In this document: piece by piece, positions 8,834 to 17,172 of the stretch
Layout of the letters: each line of letters starts with the position of its first letter
How positions within the stretch are numbered: position 1 is the stretch's first letter
Source: Chthoniobacter flavus
GTDB taxonomy: Bacteria; Verrucomicrobiota; Verrucomicrobiia; Chthoniobacterales; CAKUMP01
Length of the DNA stretch: 34,531 bases
Direction: 5' to 3'
Assembly: GCA_020718605.1 (NCBI GenBank)
Contig: DYRR01000005.1
Span: forward strand, 1-34,531
Notes under the pieces: generated by a model
The model's input: only the letters and a program-made list of their open reading frames with translations
What the model was told of the DNA's origin: nothing
Databases searched by the model: none
Program-made: the position numbers and the translations under genes

Positions 8834-8847
8834 CCGGCACGTGCCGG
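8834..8847. promoter_or_regulatory. 14-base perfect palindrome upstream of the isomerase gene
   Basis: CCGGCACGTGCCGG reads the same on both strands and lies 18 bases before the isomerase ATG. It may be a second operator or a small mRNA hairpin close to the start codon. GC-rich DNA produces such palindromes by chance more often than average, so support is weak. Confidence 0.3.
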
Positions 8848-8865
8848 ATTGGTTTCTCCACTCCC

Positions 8866-10293
8866 ATGAAAACAAAAACCCCTTCGCTTGGTGTGCTCTA
8901 CGGCAATCGTGATTTTTTCCCGGATGTTCTTGTGGGGGAAGCCCGCGCCGACATCGCCCGCCTCTTCGATTCTCTTGGAATCCGCGCGATCCAGCTCGGG
9001 GAAAACGACACCAAACTCGGCGGGGTCGAAACCCATGCCGATGCGCGGAAATGCGCGGAGTTGTTCCGCCGTCATGCCGACGAGATCGACGGAATTCTGG
9101 TTTGTCTCCCAAATTTCGGAGACGAAAAAGGCGTCGCCGACACGCTGAAAATGGCGGGCATTTACAAACCCATCCTGGTGCAGGGTTATCCCGATGATCT
9201 TGGAAAACTCAACGTCGCAAGGCGTCGGGACGCGTTTTGCGGGAAGATCTCCGTCTGCAACAATCTCGTGCAGGCCGGCATTCCCTTCTCGCTCACCCAA
9301 CGGCATGTTTGCCGTCCCGACTCTCCATCCTTTCGCGCCGACCTGGAAAAATTTCTCGGGGTTTGCCGGGTGGTCAACGGCCTGCGCGGCGTGCGGCTCG
9401 GAGCGGTGGGCGCGCGGCCCGGCGCTTTCAATACGGTGCGCTATTCCGAGAAGATTCTGGAAAGGCACGGGATCAGTGTGACGACGGTGGACCTGTCGGA
9501 GATCCTGGGCAGGGCCAACCAACTCGACCCTGCCATGCCGGAAGTCGCGGCCAAGCTCGCGGAAATCAAGGGCTACGCGCCCGCGCCGGGCGTGCCGGAG
9601 GATCGTCTGGTCCGGATGGCAAAGATGGGGGTGGTGCTGGAGCGCTGGATTGATCACAACGCCCTCGATGCCACGGCCCTGCAGTGCTGGACTTCCGTCC
9701 AGGAAAATTTCGGATGCAATGTCTGCACCCTCATGAGCATGATGAGCGAGAAATTCATGCCCAGCGCCTGCGAGGTGGATGTGACCGGCGTGCTCACCAT
9801 GTTCGCCATGCAGCTTGCCGCCGGGTCGCCCGCCGCGCTGGTGGATTGGAACAACAACTACGCCGATGACGAGGATAAATGCGTTCTTTTCCACTGCGGC
9901 AACTGGGCGAAATCCTTTCTGCCCGACATCCGCATCGCCACCGCGCCGATCCTCGGAACCTCGGTCGGGGAGGAGAACACCTACGGCGCACTCGCGGGGC
10001 GCACCCCCGCCGGCCCGCTCACATTCGGGCGCATCACCACCGATGACAACAAAGGCACGGTGCGCGTCTATGTGGGCGAGGGGGATCTGACCGATGATCC
10101 GCTCGACACATTCGGCACCCGCGCGGTCGCCCACGTGCCGCAGCTCCAGAAGCTGATGCGGCACGTGTGTTCGCAGGGATTCGAGCATCATGTCGTGATG
10201 ACCGTCTCCCGGAGCGCGGAGATTCTCGCGGAGGCGTTCACCACCTACTTCGATTGGGAGGTTCATTTTCACGGGAATCCCGGCACCCCATGA
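8866..10293 (+). CDS. L-fucose/L-arabinose isomerase family protein
   Basis: A 475-residue protein from ATG 8866 (MKTKTPSLGVLYGNRDFFP), related to the COG2407-type fucose/arabinose isomerases that interconvert aldoses and ketoses with a divalent metal. Supporting segments are the N-terminal NRDFFPDVLVGEARADI, the central EIDGILVCLPNFGDE, and the C-terminal domain with CEVDVTGVLTMFA, DWNNNYADDEDKCVLFHCGN and TFGRITTDD. Family membership is clear but the sugar is not. The preceding 44 track residues are upstream leader. Its stop overlaps the ATG of the transketolase N-subunit (ATGA), so it is the first gene of a coupled four-gene catabolic operon. It likely supplies the ketose for the kinase or the transketolase. 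Confidence 0.8.
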   Translation: MKTKTPSLGVLYGNRDFFPDVLVGEARADIARLFDSLGIRAIQLGENDTKLGGVETHADARKCAELFRRHADEIDGILVCLPNFGDEKGVADTLKMAGIYKPILVQGYPDDLGKLNVARRRDAFCGKISVCNNLVQAGIPFSLTQRHVCRPDSPSFRADLEKFLGVCRVVNGLRGVRLGAVGARPGAFNTVRYSEKILERHGISVTTVDLSEILGRANQLDPAMPEVAAKLAEIKGYAPAPGVPEDRLVRMAKMGVVLERWIDHNALDATALQCWTSVQENFGCNVCTLMSMMSEKFMPSACEVDVTGVLTMFAMQLAAGSPAALVDWNNNYADDEDKCVLFHCGNWAKSFLPDIRIATAPILGTSVGEENTYGALAGRTPAGPLTFGRITTDDNKGTVRVYVGEGDLTDDPLDTFGTRAVAHVPQLQKLMRHVCSQGFEHHVVMTVSRSAEILAEAFTTYFDWEVHFHGNPGTP

Positions 10294-11123
10294 CCGATCA
10301 CGAACTCGCACTGAACGCCGTCCGGCTTCGCCAACGGCTGCTCCGGCTCATCGCGAATGCCGGTGCCGGCCACACCGGGGGCGATCTTTCGTGCCTCGAT
10401 ATTTTGAATGTGCTCTACCATCGTGTTCTGCGGGTTTCCCCGGCGACCCGCGACGATCCGGACCGGGACCGTTATGTCCAAAGCAAGGGGCACTGCGTCG
10501 AGGCGCTCTACGTCGTGTTGTCCAGTTGTGGTTTTTTCCCGGATGCCGATCTGGACACGGTTTGCCGGTTCCGATCGCCGTATGTCGGGCACCCGACCCG
10601 GAAGATTCCGGGCATCGAAATGAACACCGGCGCACTCGGGCACGGCCTTCCCGTGTGTCTCGGGATGGCGCTTGCGGCGAAGATGGACGGACGGTCCGCG
10701 CGTGTGTTCACGCTGCTGGGGGACGGCGAACTTGCCGAGGGTTCCAACTGGGAGGCGGCCATGGCGGCGGCGCACCACGGGCTCGACAATCTCACCGCCA
10801 TTCTCGATCACAACACCCTGCAAATCACCGGCCCCACCCGCGAGGTGATGAGCAATGAACCGGTGGGGGATAAATTCCGTGCTTTTGGCTGGGAAGTGCG
10901 CGAGATCGACGGACACAACTACGCCGCACTCACCCGGGCGCTGACCGATCCGCCCGGGCGCGGCAAACCCACATTTCTCATCGCAAACACCATCAAGGGA
11001 AAGGGCGTGAGCTTTATGGAAAACGTCGCCAAATGGCACCATGGCGTGCCCAGTGAGGCGGAACTCGCGCTGGCCCTGGGCGAGCTTGAAGCCGCCGAAG
11101 CGGCCATGCGCTTCACTTCATAA
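10290..11123 (+). CDS. transketolase, N-terminal (TPP-binding) subunit
   Basis: A 277-residue protein holding the thiamine-diphosphate-binding half of transketolase. Motifs are HTGGDLSCLDIL near residue 28, SKGHCVEALY, MNTGALGHGLPVCLGMA, and the TPP/metal motif GDGELAEG...ILDHN at 144-175. The C-terminal KGKGVSFMEN also fits. In split transketolases this subunit needs the separate C-terminal subunit, which follows 25 bases downstream. The enzyme moves two-carbon units between sugar phosphates. It starts within the stop codon of the isomerase gene. Confidence 0.92.
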   Translation: MTDHELALNAVRLRQRLLRLIANAGAGHTGGDLSCLDILNVLYHRVLRVSPATRDDPDRDRYVQSKGHCVEALYVVLSSCGFFPDADLDTVCRFRSPYVGHPTRKIPGIEMNTGALGHGLPVCLGMALAAKMDGRSARVFTLLGDGELAEGSNWEAAMAAAHHGLDNLTAILDHNTLQITGPTREVMSNEPVGDKFRAFGWEVREIDGHNYAALTRALTDPPGRGKPTFLIANTIKGKGVSFMENVAKWHHGVPSEAELALALGELEAAEAAMRFTS

Positions 11124-11148
11124 GTCCCATGCGACCTATTCTGCCATC

Positions 11149-12150
11149 ATGAGCGCACCCGCATCCTCCCTGTTCACTCCCGAAGCACTGGCCATGGCGG
11201 AGAAGCTCGGGCTCGGCAAAGGCCGCGCCAACCTCGATGAATTCGCCGCCACCCTCGGGGATCTTGCGCGGGCGGACCGCAATATCCTCGCGGTGACCAG
11301 CGACTCGCGCGGCTCGGGAAAGCTCGCGCCCTTCGGCCACGCGCTGCCCGGACAACTTGTCGAGGTCGGCATTGCGGAGCAGAATCTCGTGGGGATTGTC
11401 GCAGGGCTCGCCGCAAGCGGCAAAAAACCGTTCGGGGTGTCCCCGGCCTGTTTTCTCACCGCACGCTCTCTGGAGCAGATCAAAAACGATGTGTGCTACA
11501 GCGACGTTCCGGCGGTCCTTGTGGGCATCAGTGCCGGGGTGAGTTACGGGGCACTGGGCAGCACCCACCATTCCCTGCACGATTTCGCCGTGCTCCGGGC
11601 AATCCACAATCTCGCGATCCTTGCCCCCGCGGACAACTTCGAGACGCGCGAGGGTGTCCGGGCCACCGCCCGCTCGTCCGGGCCGGTTTATCTCCGGTTT
11701 GGCAAAGTGCCGCTGTTCGATCTGCACGGCCCTGATGCAACATTCGAAACCGGCAGTGCGATCACGCTGTGCGGGGGAAACGATGTGGCTTTCATTGCCA
11801 CGGGGGAGACGGTGGTTCATGCGCGCCTCGCGGCGGGACAACTGTCTGAAGCGGGTGTGAAAGCCCGGGTCCTGAGCATGCACACCATCAAACCATTGGA
11901 TGTCGATGCCGTGCTCCGGGCGGGGCGCGAATGCCGTGCCGTGATCACGGTCGAGGAACACAGCGTCCATGGAGGTCTCGGGGAAGCCTGTGCCGCCGTG
12001 CTCCTGCAATCGGGTGTTGCGGTGGGATTTCGCATCGTGGGGATTCCCGATGAGGACACGGTCACCGGATCCCAGGCCGATATCTTCCGGCACTACGGCA
12101 TTTCCATGGAGGGCCTGGCAATGGTCGCGTGGAATCTTCTTGCCCTATGA
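11149..12150 (+). CDS. transketolase, C-terminal subunit
   Basis: A 333-residue partner of the preceding gene. It contains the pyrimidine-binding domain with the TPP-activating glutamate E77 in VEVGIAEQNLVGIVAG, then YGALGSTHHSLHDFAVLRAI, and a C-terminal transketolase domain (VHARLAAGQLSEAGVKARVL, EEHSVHGGLGEACA). I start it at ATG 11149 (MSAPASS), since the longer track frame overlaps the N-subunit gene. Its stop overlaps the start of the FGGY kinase by ATGA, which indicates translational coupling. Confidence 0.92.
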   Translation: MSAPASSLFTPEALAMAEKLGLGKGRANLDEFAATLGDLARADRNILAVTSDSRGSGKLAPFGHALPGQLVEVGIAEQNLVGIVAGLAASGKKPFGVSPACFLTARSLEQIKNDVCYSDVPAVLVGISAGVSYGALGSTHHSLHDFAVLRAIHNLAILAPADNFETREGVRATARSSGPVYLRFGKVPLFDLHGPDATFETGSAITLCGGNDVAFIATGETVVHARLAAGQLSEAGVKARVLSMHTIKPLDVDAVLRAGRECRAVITVEEHSVHGGLGEACAAVLLQSGVAVGFRIVGIPDEDTVTGSQADIFRHYGISMEGLAMVAWNLLAL

Positions 12151-13625
12151 GCTTCGTTCTCGCCCTCGACCAAAGCACCTCGGCGACCAAGGCGTTGCTG
12201 TTCGACGCGCAGGGCCGGGTGCTCGACAAAGCCTCACGCGAACACCGTCAGATCTATCCCCAACCGGGATGGGTGGAACATGATCCGGCCGAAATCTGGG
12301 ACAACACCCTTGCCGTGATCCGCGAAGTCGCGGAGCGCAACGTGGAGAGGCTTTCCGGTGTTGTCTGTCTGAGCCTCTCCAACCAGCGCGAGACGGTCGT
12401 GGTCTTCGATCGCGCCACCGGCGAGCCGCTCCACAATGCCATTGTCTGGCAATGCCGCCGCGGCGACGCTCTGTGCCGCGAACTCCGGGAACAGGGCCTC
12501 GATGGCTGGGTCCAAAGCAGGACGGGACTTAAAATCGACACCTATTTTTCGGCGTCAAAAATCGCGTGGCTCATGCGGGAACGCCCCCGGATTGCGGCGG
12601 GGGTTGCGGATGGAAGCGCCGTCTTCGGAACGATCGACACCTTTCTGATCCATCGGCTCACCGGAGGCCGCGTGTTTGCGACAGACTGTACCAACGCAAG
12701 CCGCACGCTGCTTTTTGATGTTGGCCGGCTCGCATGGGATGCGGAGTTGTGCGGACGGTTTTCTGTTCCTGTGGATGCGCTGCCGGAGGTTCGCGAGAGC
12801 GCTTCGATCTTTGGGACGACGGATGTGGCGGGTCTCCTGCCCGGACCCGTCCCGATCGCGGGTGTGATGGGAGATTCGCAGGCGTCCCTTTTTGCGCAGG
12901 GTTGTTTTGGCGAAGGCACCGCCAAGGCGACCTTCGGCACGGGAACCAGTGTGTTGTTGAATATTGGCGGGGGGTTCAAATTGCCGCCCGAAGGCGCCGT
13001 CACGGCGCTCGCCCGGGTCTCGAAGGGGCGTCCCGCCTATGCCTTCGAGGGGCTTGTCAACTATTCCGCCGCCACCCTGGAGTGGCTCAAAAATCAGATG
13101 GGCCTGTTCCGGGAGATATCCGAAGTGGAAGCTCTCGCCACGGCGGTCCCGGACAATGCCGGCGTGTATCTCGTGCCCGCCTTCGCGGGATTGAGTGCCC
13201 CCCGCTGGGCGCCGGACGCCCGGGCGGCCATCCTGGGATTGTCGGCCCACTCCAAACGGGAGCATGTTGTGAGGGCGGCGCTGGAATCCATCGCCTACCA
13301 GTTGCGCGATGTTCTGGACATGATGCGCGACGGGGCCGGCCTTTCACTCCGGGCGTTGCACGCGGACGGCGGGCCGACCCGCAACAGCTTTCTCATGCAA
13401 TTCACCTCCGACATCACCGGGGTGGATCTGATGGTGTCGCGGGTGGCCGAATCCTCGCCGTTGGGAGCCGCGATGAATGGCCTGCTGGTGCTCGGACACT
13501 TCGCTTCGGAAGAGGAACTCGCGGCCATTCCCCGCAGGACGGCTGTTTTTCATCCGCGCATGGATGCAGACCAGGCCGCGCGGCTTTACGCCGGCTGGCT
13601 GGCGGCACTGGCCCGTGTTTTGTGA
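12147..13625 (+). CDS. FGGY-family carbohydrate kinase, glycerol-kinase-like
   Basis: A 492-residue sugar kinase. The ATPase start FVLALDQSTSATKALLFD and GWVEHDPAEIW are typical of glycerol kinases, as are NQRET (79-83), AIVWQ (W101), TYFSASK (Y133) and the catalytic Asp in GDSQASLF (D243). The residue after that Asp is Ser, whereas GlpK has Gln there as part of the glycerol site, so glycerol may not be the substrate. The C-terminal FGGY domain (GLSAPRWAPDARAAILGL, HADGGPTRNSFLMQF) is complete. Annotation pipelines would probably call it glpK. The operon context with an isomerase and transketolase suggests a ketose or ketose-like substrate. Its last 40 bases overlap the end of aguA on the other strand. 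Confidence 0.85.
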   Translation: MSFVLALDQSTSATKALLFDAQGRVLDKASREHRQIYPQPGWVEHDPAEIWDNTLAVIREVAERNVERLSGVVCLSLSNQRETVVVFDRATGEPLHNAIVWQCRRGDALCRELREQGLDGWVQSRTGLKIDTYFSASKIAWLMRERPRIAAGVADGSAVFGTIDTFLIHRLTGGRVFATDCTNASRTLLFDVGRLAWDAELCGRFSVPVDALPEVRESASIFGTTDVAGLLPGPVPIAGVMGDSQASLFAQGCFGEGTAKATFGTGTSVLLNIGGGFKLPPEGAVTALARVSKGRPAYAFEGLVNYSAATLEWLKNQMGLFREISEVEALATAVPDNAGVYLVPAFAGLSAPRWAPDARAAILGLSAHSKREHVVRAALESIAYQLRDVLDMMRDGAGLSLRALHADGGPTRNSFLMQFTSDITGVDLMVSRVAESSPLGAAMNGLLVLGHFASEEELAAIPRRTAVFHPRMDADQAARLYAGWLAALARVL

Positions 13626-14677
13626 GAAACCGGAGGAGCGGGCTGCTGCTGGGTGAGGCAATGAAATGCGCCAAGTCCCCAGATCAGTTCCCGGCAGTCA
13701 ATGGGCACGACGCGGCGAGTGGGGAATGCGGTCTGTAAAATGGTGGACGCCCAGTTGTCGTTGGCATCTGCGAATGCAGGCATCAGCACCACGTGGTTGG
13801 CAATGTAAAAATTGGCGTAACTCGCCGGCAACCGCTGTCCCTGTCGGATGATCCTTGATGGCATCGGCATCGGGTGAACCACGAGTGGATGGTCGCCATC
13901 GGCACTCATTTCCTTGAGGCGGCAAAGGTTGACATTGAGGGGCTCAAAATTGGCGTCGTGTTCATCGTCCTCCACGACTGTGATCACATCGTTCCTGCCG
14001 ACAAACCGCGTGATGTCATCCACATGTCCGTCGGTGTCATCCCCCTCGATGCCGTCGCCCAGCCAGAGGATGTTGCGCACACCGAGGTAATTCTGGAGAT
14101 TGCGCTCGATGTCGGTGAGGGAAAGTTCGGGGTTGCGGTTGGGATTGAGGAGACAGGATTTTGTGGTGAGCAGTGCGCCGCATCCGTTCACATCGATTGA
14201 CCCTCCCTCCAGCACCATGGGATTGTTGAACAAGGGCAGACCAAGCTCCTCGGCGACGCGGGTCGGAACGGCATCATCCAGATCGAACGGCGGATATTTG
14301 TATCCCCACGCATTATACCCCCAGTCGATGACGGCGACCGAGGCGTCTTTGTCGCGAACGATAAACATTGGACCATGATCGCGGCACCAGGGTTCGTTGG
14401 TTGGAATGTGATAGAACCGGACATGCTCCGCCCGCAGCCCCGCAAGGGCTTGGCGGACGAATGCCTCCTGGTCGCCGTCGCGCACATTCACGCAGACGGG
14501 TTCGGAGTCGGCGAGCGCGTCGATCATGCGGGCCAGCACCGGCACGATCTGGTCGTAGGAGCCGGGGAAACTGATGCCGTCGCGGTGGGGCCACGAGAGC
14601 CAGGTGGCGGCATGGGGTTCCCACTCGGCCGGCATGCGGTAGCCAAGTCGGGTGGGGACGGGCGGAGTGTTTGGCAT
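13586..14677 (-). CDS. aguA: agmatine deiminase
   Basis: This enzyme converts agmatine to N-carbamoylputrescine, which aguB then turns into putrescine. The 363 residues carry PAEWEPHAATWLSWPH at the N-terminus, NEPWCRDHGPMF, EGGSIDVNG, EGDDTDGHVDDITRF and the catalytic cysteine C340 in GAFHCLTQQQP. That last motif is GAFHC, where many homologues have GGNIHC. The start has CCACTCC in front rather than a Shine-Dalgarno. It follows aguB by 23 bases. Its 3' end overlaps the FGGY kinase tail by 40 bases. Confidence 0.95.
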   Translation of the reverse strand: MPNTPPVPTRLGYRMPAEWEPHAATWLSWPHRDGISFPGSYDQIVPVLARMIDALADSEPVCVNVRDGDQEAFVRQALAGLRAEHVRFYHIPTNEPWCRDHGPMFIVRDKDASVAVIDWGYNAWGYKYPPFDLDDAVPTRVAEELGLPLFNNPMVLEGGSIDVNGCGALLTTKSCLLNPNRNPELSLTDIERNLQNYLGVRNILWLGDGIEGDDTDGHVDDITRFVGRNDVITVVEDDEHDANFEPLNVNLCRLKEMSADGDHPLVVHPMPMPSRIIRQGQRLPASYANFYIANHVVLMPAFADANDNWASTILQTAFPTRRVVPIDCRELIWGLGAFHCLTQQQPAPPVSHKTRASAASQPA

Positions 14678-14700
14678 GGAGTGGGTGGGCGATGAGAAGG

Positions 14701-15591
14701 CTAGTCCACAAACCTGCGGGTGAGGTCCCCGTAGGCGTCGATGCGCCGGTCGCGCAGGAACGGCCAGTGTGTGCGCTGCACATCGAGGGCGCCGAGGTCG
14801 GCGGTGGCAATCAGGATCTCTTCCTTGTCGGCGGAGGCCTTGGCGAGCACTTCCCCGGAGGGATCACAGAAGAAACTCCCTCCCCAGAATTCGATGCCGT
14901 CGCCGCCGGAAGGAGCTTCGTGTCCCACGCGGTTGGCTGCCGCCACGTAGCAACCATTGGCGATGGCATGCCCACGCTGCACCGTCTCCCAAGCGGAGTG
15001 CTGGCGAGTGCCGTGTGCTGATTTTTCCGAGGGATGCCAGCCAATGGCGGTCGGATAGAAAAGAATCTCCGCCCCGTGCATCGCGGTGAGCCGTGCGGCT
15101 TCGGGATACCATTGATCCCAGCACACACACACGCCGATGCGCGCATACCGGGTGTCCCACGCGCGGAACCCCAGATCGCCTGGAGTGAAGTAAAATTTCT
15201 CGTAGAAAAGCGGGTCGTCCGGGATGTGCATCTTCCGGTACTTACCGAGATACGTTCCGTCGGCATCCAGAATGGCCGCCGTATTGTGGTAGAGTCCGTG
15301 GGCCCGCTTCTCAAATAGAGATGCCACAATCACCACACCCAGTTCTCCGGCTAATTTTGCAAAGATATCAGTCGTGGGACCGGGGATGGATTCTGCCAAT
15401 TGGAAAAATGCGTGATCTTCCGCCTGACAAAAATACTGCGAGGTGAACAATTCCTGGAGACAGATGATTTGCGCACCCTTTGCGGCGGCCTCGCGGGTGC
15501 GCGTGACGGCATGGTCGGTGTTCGCGGCGGGATCGGGCCCGCATCGCGTTTGCACAAGCCCCACCCGGACAAGACGGCTGCGTTCGTTCAT
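14701..15591 (-). CDS. aguB: N-carbamoylputrescine amidase
   Basis: A nitrilase-family hydrolase that releases putrescine, ammonia and CO2 from N-carbamoylputrescine. The Glu-Lys-Cys triad is visible in ICLQELFTSQYF, KYRKMHIPDDPLFYEKFYF and VCVCWDQWYPEAARL. The signature IGWHPSEKSAHGTRQHSAW and the C-terminal THWPFLRDRRIDAYGDLTRR are characteristic of this enzyme. I use ATG 15591 (296 residues); the track extends to a GTG 12 bases upstream. It sits 28 bases after the cyclophilin gene and just before aguA, forming the two-step agmatine-to-putrescine pathway. Confidence 0.95.
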   Translation of the reverse strand: MNERSRLVRVGLVQTRCGPDPAANTDHAVTRTREAAAKGAQIICLQELFTSQYFCQAEDHAFFQLAESIPGPTTDIFAKLAGELGVVIVASLFEKRAHGLYHNTAAILDADGTYLGKYRKMHIPDDPLFYEKFYFTPGDLGFRAWDTRYARIGVCVCWDQWYPEAARLTAMHGAEILFYPTAIGWHPSEKSAHGTRQHSAWETVQRGHAIANGCYVAAANRVGHEAPSGGDGIEFWGGSFFCDPSGEVLAKASADKEEILIATADLGALDVQRTHWPFLRDRRIDAYGDLTRRFVD

Positions 15592-15619
15592 GACGGCAGA
15601 CACTAAACGAGCAAACGTC

Positions 15620-16210
15620 TTACTTCAAGGTGTCGCGCGGAACAATGCTCACGCTCTTCAACTCCACCCGTTCGGTCGGCTTGCTGCGCTCGCCTCCGGG
15701 AGACATGATGACGGGAGTGCCCGCGATGGCGGCCAGCGCTTCCTCGCCCTCGATGAGTTTTCCAAAAGCGGTATATTTTCCGTCCAGAAAGCTCGCGTCC
15801 CCCAGCACAATGAAAAACTGGCTCCCGGCCGAATCCGGGTCGGCGGAGCGGGCCATCGAAATCACTCCGCGCTGGTGCGAATGGCCGTTGAACTCCGCCT
15901 GGATCTTGTATCCGGGATCCCCCGTGCCCCATTCGTTTTCAAGCTTGGCATCCTTGGACTTCGGGTCGCCGCCCTGCACCATGAATCCCGCCACGATGCG
16001 GTGGAACGCGGTGCCGTCGTAGAATTTGTCTTCCGCGAGTTTTTTGAAATTCTTCACGGTCTTGGGTGCCTCATTCTCCCAGAATTCCAAAACGATCCGT
16101 CCCTTGGATGTCTCCAGCACCGCGACATCTTCCGCGAAAAGAGGGCCGACATACGCCAGAAAACCGAGCACCAGAGAAACACAACGAAGGGGATGGCAAT
16201 GAAGTTTCAT
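15620..16210 (-). CDS. secreted cyclophilin-type peptidyl-prolyl isomerase
   Basis: A 196-residue protein with a signal peptide (CVSLVLGFLAYVGPLFA, cleavage probably before EDVAV), so it should act in the periplasm, helping proteins fold by proline isomerisation. The cyclophilin core is seen in FYDGTAFHRIVAGFMVQGGD, GVISMARSADPDSAGSQFFI and LDGKYTAFGKLIEG. The active-site Arg (FHRI) and Gln (MVQGGD) are present. It lies upstream of aguB on the same strand, but 200 bases separate it from the gene before it, so it may have its own promoter. Confidence 0.93.
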   Translation of the reverse strand: MKLHCHPLRCVSLVLGFLAYVGPLFAEDVAVLETSKGRIVLEFWENEAPKTVKNFKKLAEDKFYDGTAFHRIVAGFMVQGGDPKSKDAKLENEWGTGDPGYKIQAEFNGHSHQRGVISMARSADPDSAGSQFFIVLGDASFLDGKYTAFGKLIEGEEALAAIAGTPVIMSPGGERSKPTERVELKSVSIVPRDTLK

Positions 16211-16410
16211 GAGGCACCCAGACTAGCTCCGATCCCGCAGTCTGTCACGCGGATTTGAATGATTCCGAAACATCGACATCGGCATGGCGATGCGACTGAA
16301 AACGCTTTGAAATGATGAAGCAGCGGCGGGCGGAAGCGGTCCGACGCGCCACCTTCCCCTGCCGTCTCCACTCGTTTCCGTTCATGGGCGCGATTTCGCA
16401 GATGCCGGTT

Positions 16411-17172
16411 CTATCCCGGTGTCTTGCCAGTGGGCCCGCATCGCGACACTGCCGAATGCCCACCGCTCATCACGCCGCCCAGGCGGGGTTCCATGCGTGT
16501 GATGGGAAATGTGCGGGCCTTATCAAAGAGGTTTTGCAGGCGCATCCGGTGAATCGCAAAGAACAGGATGGATCCGGCGAATGCCAGTGTGAGCAGGCCG
16601 CCCCCGATCAGGAGCGGCGTGCGTCGGCTTTCGGCGTGGCGATATTCCCGGAGCGACTGCCGCATCTCGTATTCCAGATCCATCGCGGCCTCCCGGAGGA
16701 CCACTGCGAGGGGAATGTTGCGTGCCAGCGCCTTCTCGGCGCGATCACTCACCAGTTTGACACTGCGCTCCCCCCGGATCCGCTCGAAGTCGGGATGCGC
16801 CACCACGGCGAATCGTCTGTCGGATTCCAGAAAAATCAGCACCGCTCCATATCCGCCCTCTGGAAACCAGGCGCGCATGAGCCTTGTCGCGCGACCTCCG
16901 GCCACTTCGCCCCCGGGAAGATCTGCGTAGGTGACCAGAAACACCCGGATGTCGTTCTTGGAAGCGTCGGTCAGATATTGCGAGAGACGTTCCGCGCGGG
17001 AAGTGTCGAGAAATCCCCCCTCGTCCAGCACAAATCCCTCCGGACGTGGCGGCAACTCCTGATCGTCGGCGGTTGTTTGCCCGGTGGCAATGGTCATGCC
17101 GGTGAGCCACAGCATCGCCGCCAGCAGCGGGATGGCGGGGAACCAACGGATTCCGCGGGGCAAAGGTGTCAT
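16411..17172 (-). CDS. membrane protein with N-terminal TPM-like domain
   Basis: A 253-residue protein with an N-terminal signal or anchor (FPAIPLLAAMLWLTGMTIA), then a TPM-like region: GFVLDEGGFLDTSRAERLSQ, DIRVFLVTYADLP and GGYGAVLIFLESDRRFAVV. These segments match the TPM fold found in YgcG and in photosystem II repair proteins. A second membrane helix (LLIGGGLLTLAFAGSILFFA) follows at about 185-205, then a basic tail. TPM domains have been given phosphatase or scaffolding roles, which the sequence cannot settle. Its ATG overlaps the stop of the upstream zinc-ribbon gene, and the two are probably partners. Confidence 0.7.
   Translation of the reverse strand: MTPLPRGIRWFPAIPLLAAMLWLTGMTIATGQTTADDQELPPRPEGFVLDEGGFLDTSRAERLSQYLTDASKNDIRVFLVTYADLPGGEVAGGRATRLMRAWFPEGGYGAVLIFLESDRRFAVVAHPDFERIRGERSVKLVSDRAEKALARNIPLAVVLREAAMDLEYEMRQSLREYRHAESRRTPLLIGGGLLTLAFAGSILFFAIHRMRLQNLFDKARTFPITRMEPRLGGVMSGGHSAVSRCGPTGKTPG

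Noticed and set aside
7002-8867. 621-codon minus-strand ORF opposite nadE
   Set aside because: It is antisense to NadE, whose catalytic residues are all intact; the product has no recognisable domain.
8866-13625. sulfoquinovose breakdown by a sulfo-transketolase route
   Set aside because: A split transketolase with a sugar isomerase recalls that pathway, but there is no sulfoquinovosidase, sulfolactaldehyde enzyme or sulfonate exporter nearby, and a kinase is not expected.
16245-16463. 72-codon minus-strand ORF in the gap before the cyclophilin gene
   Set aside because: It overlaps the end of the TPM-like gene, has no clear start or motif and is basic and low in complexity.
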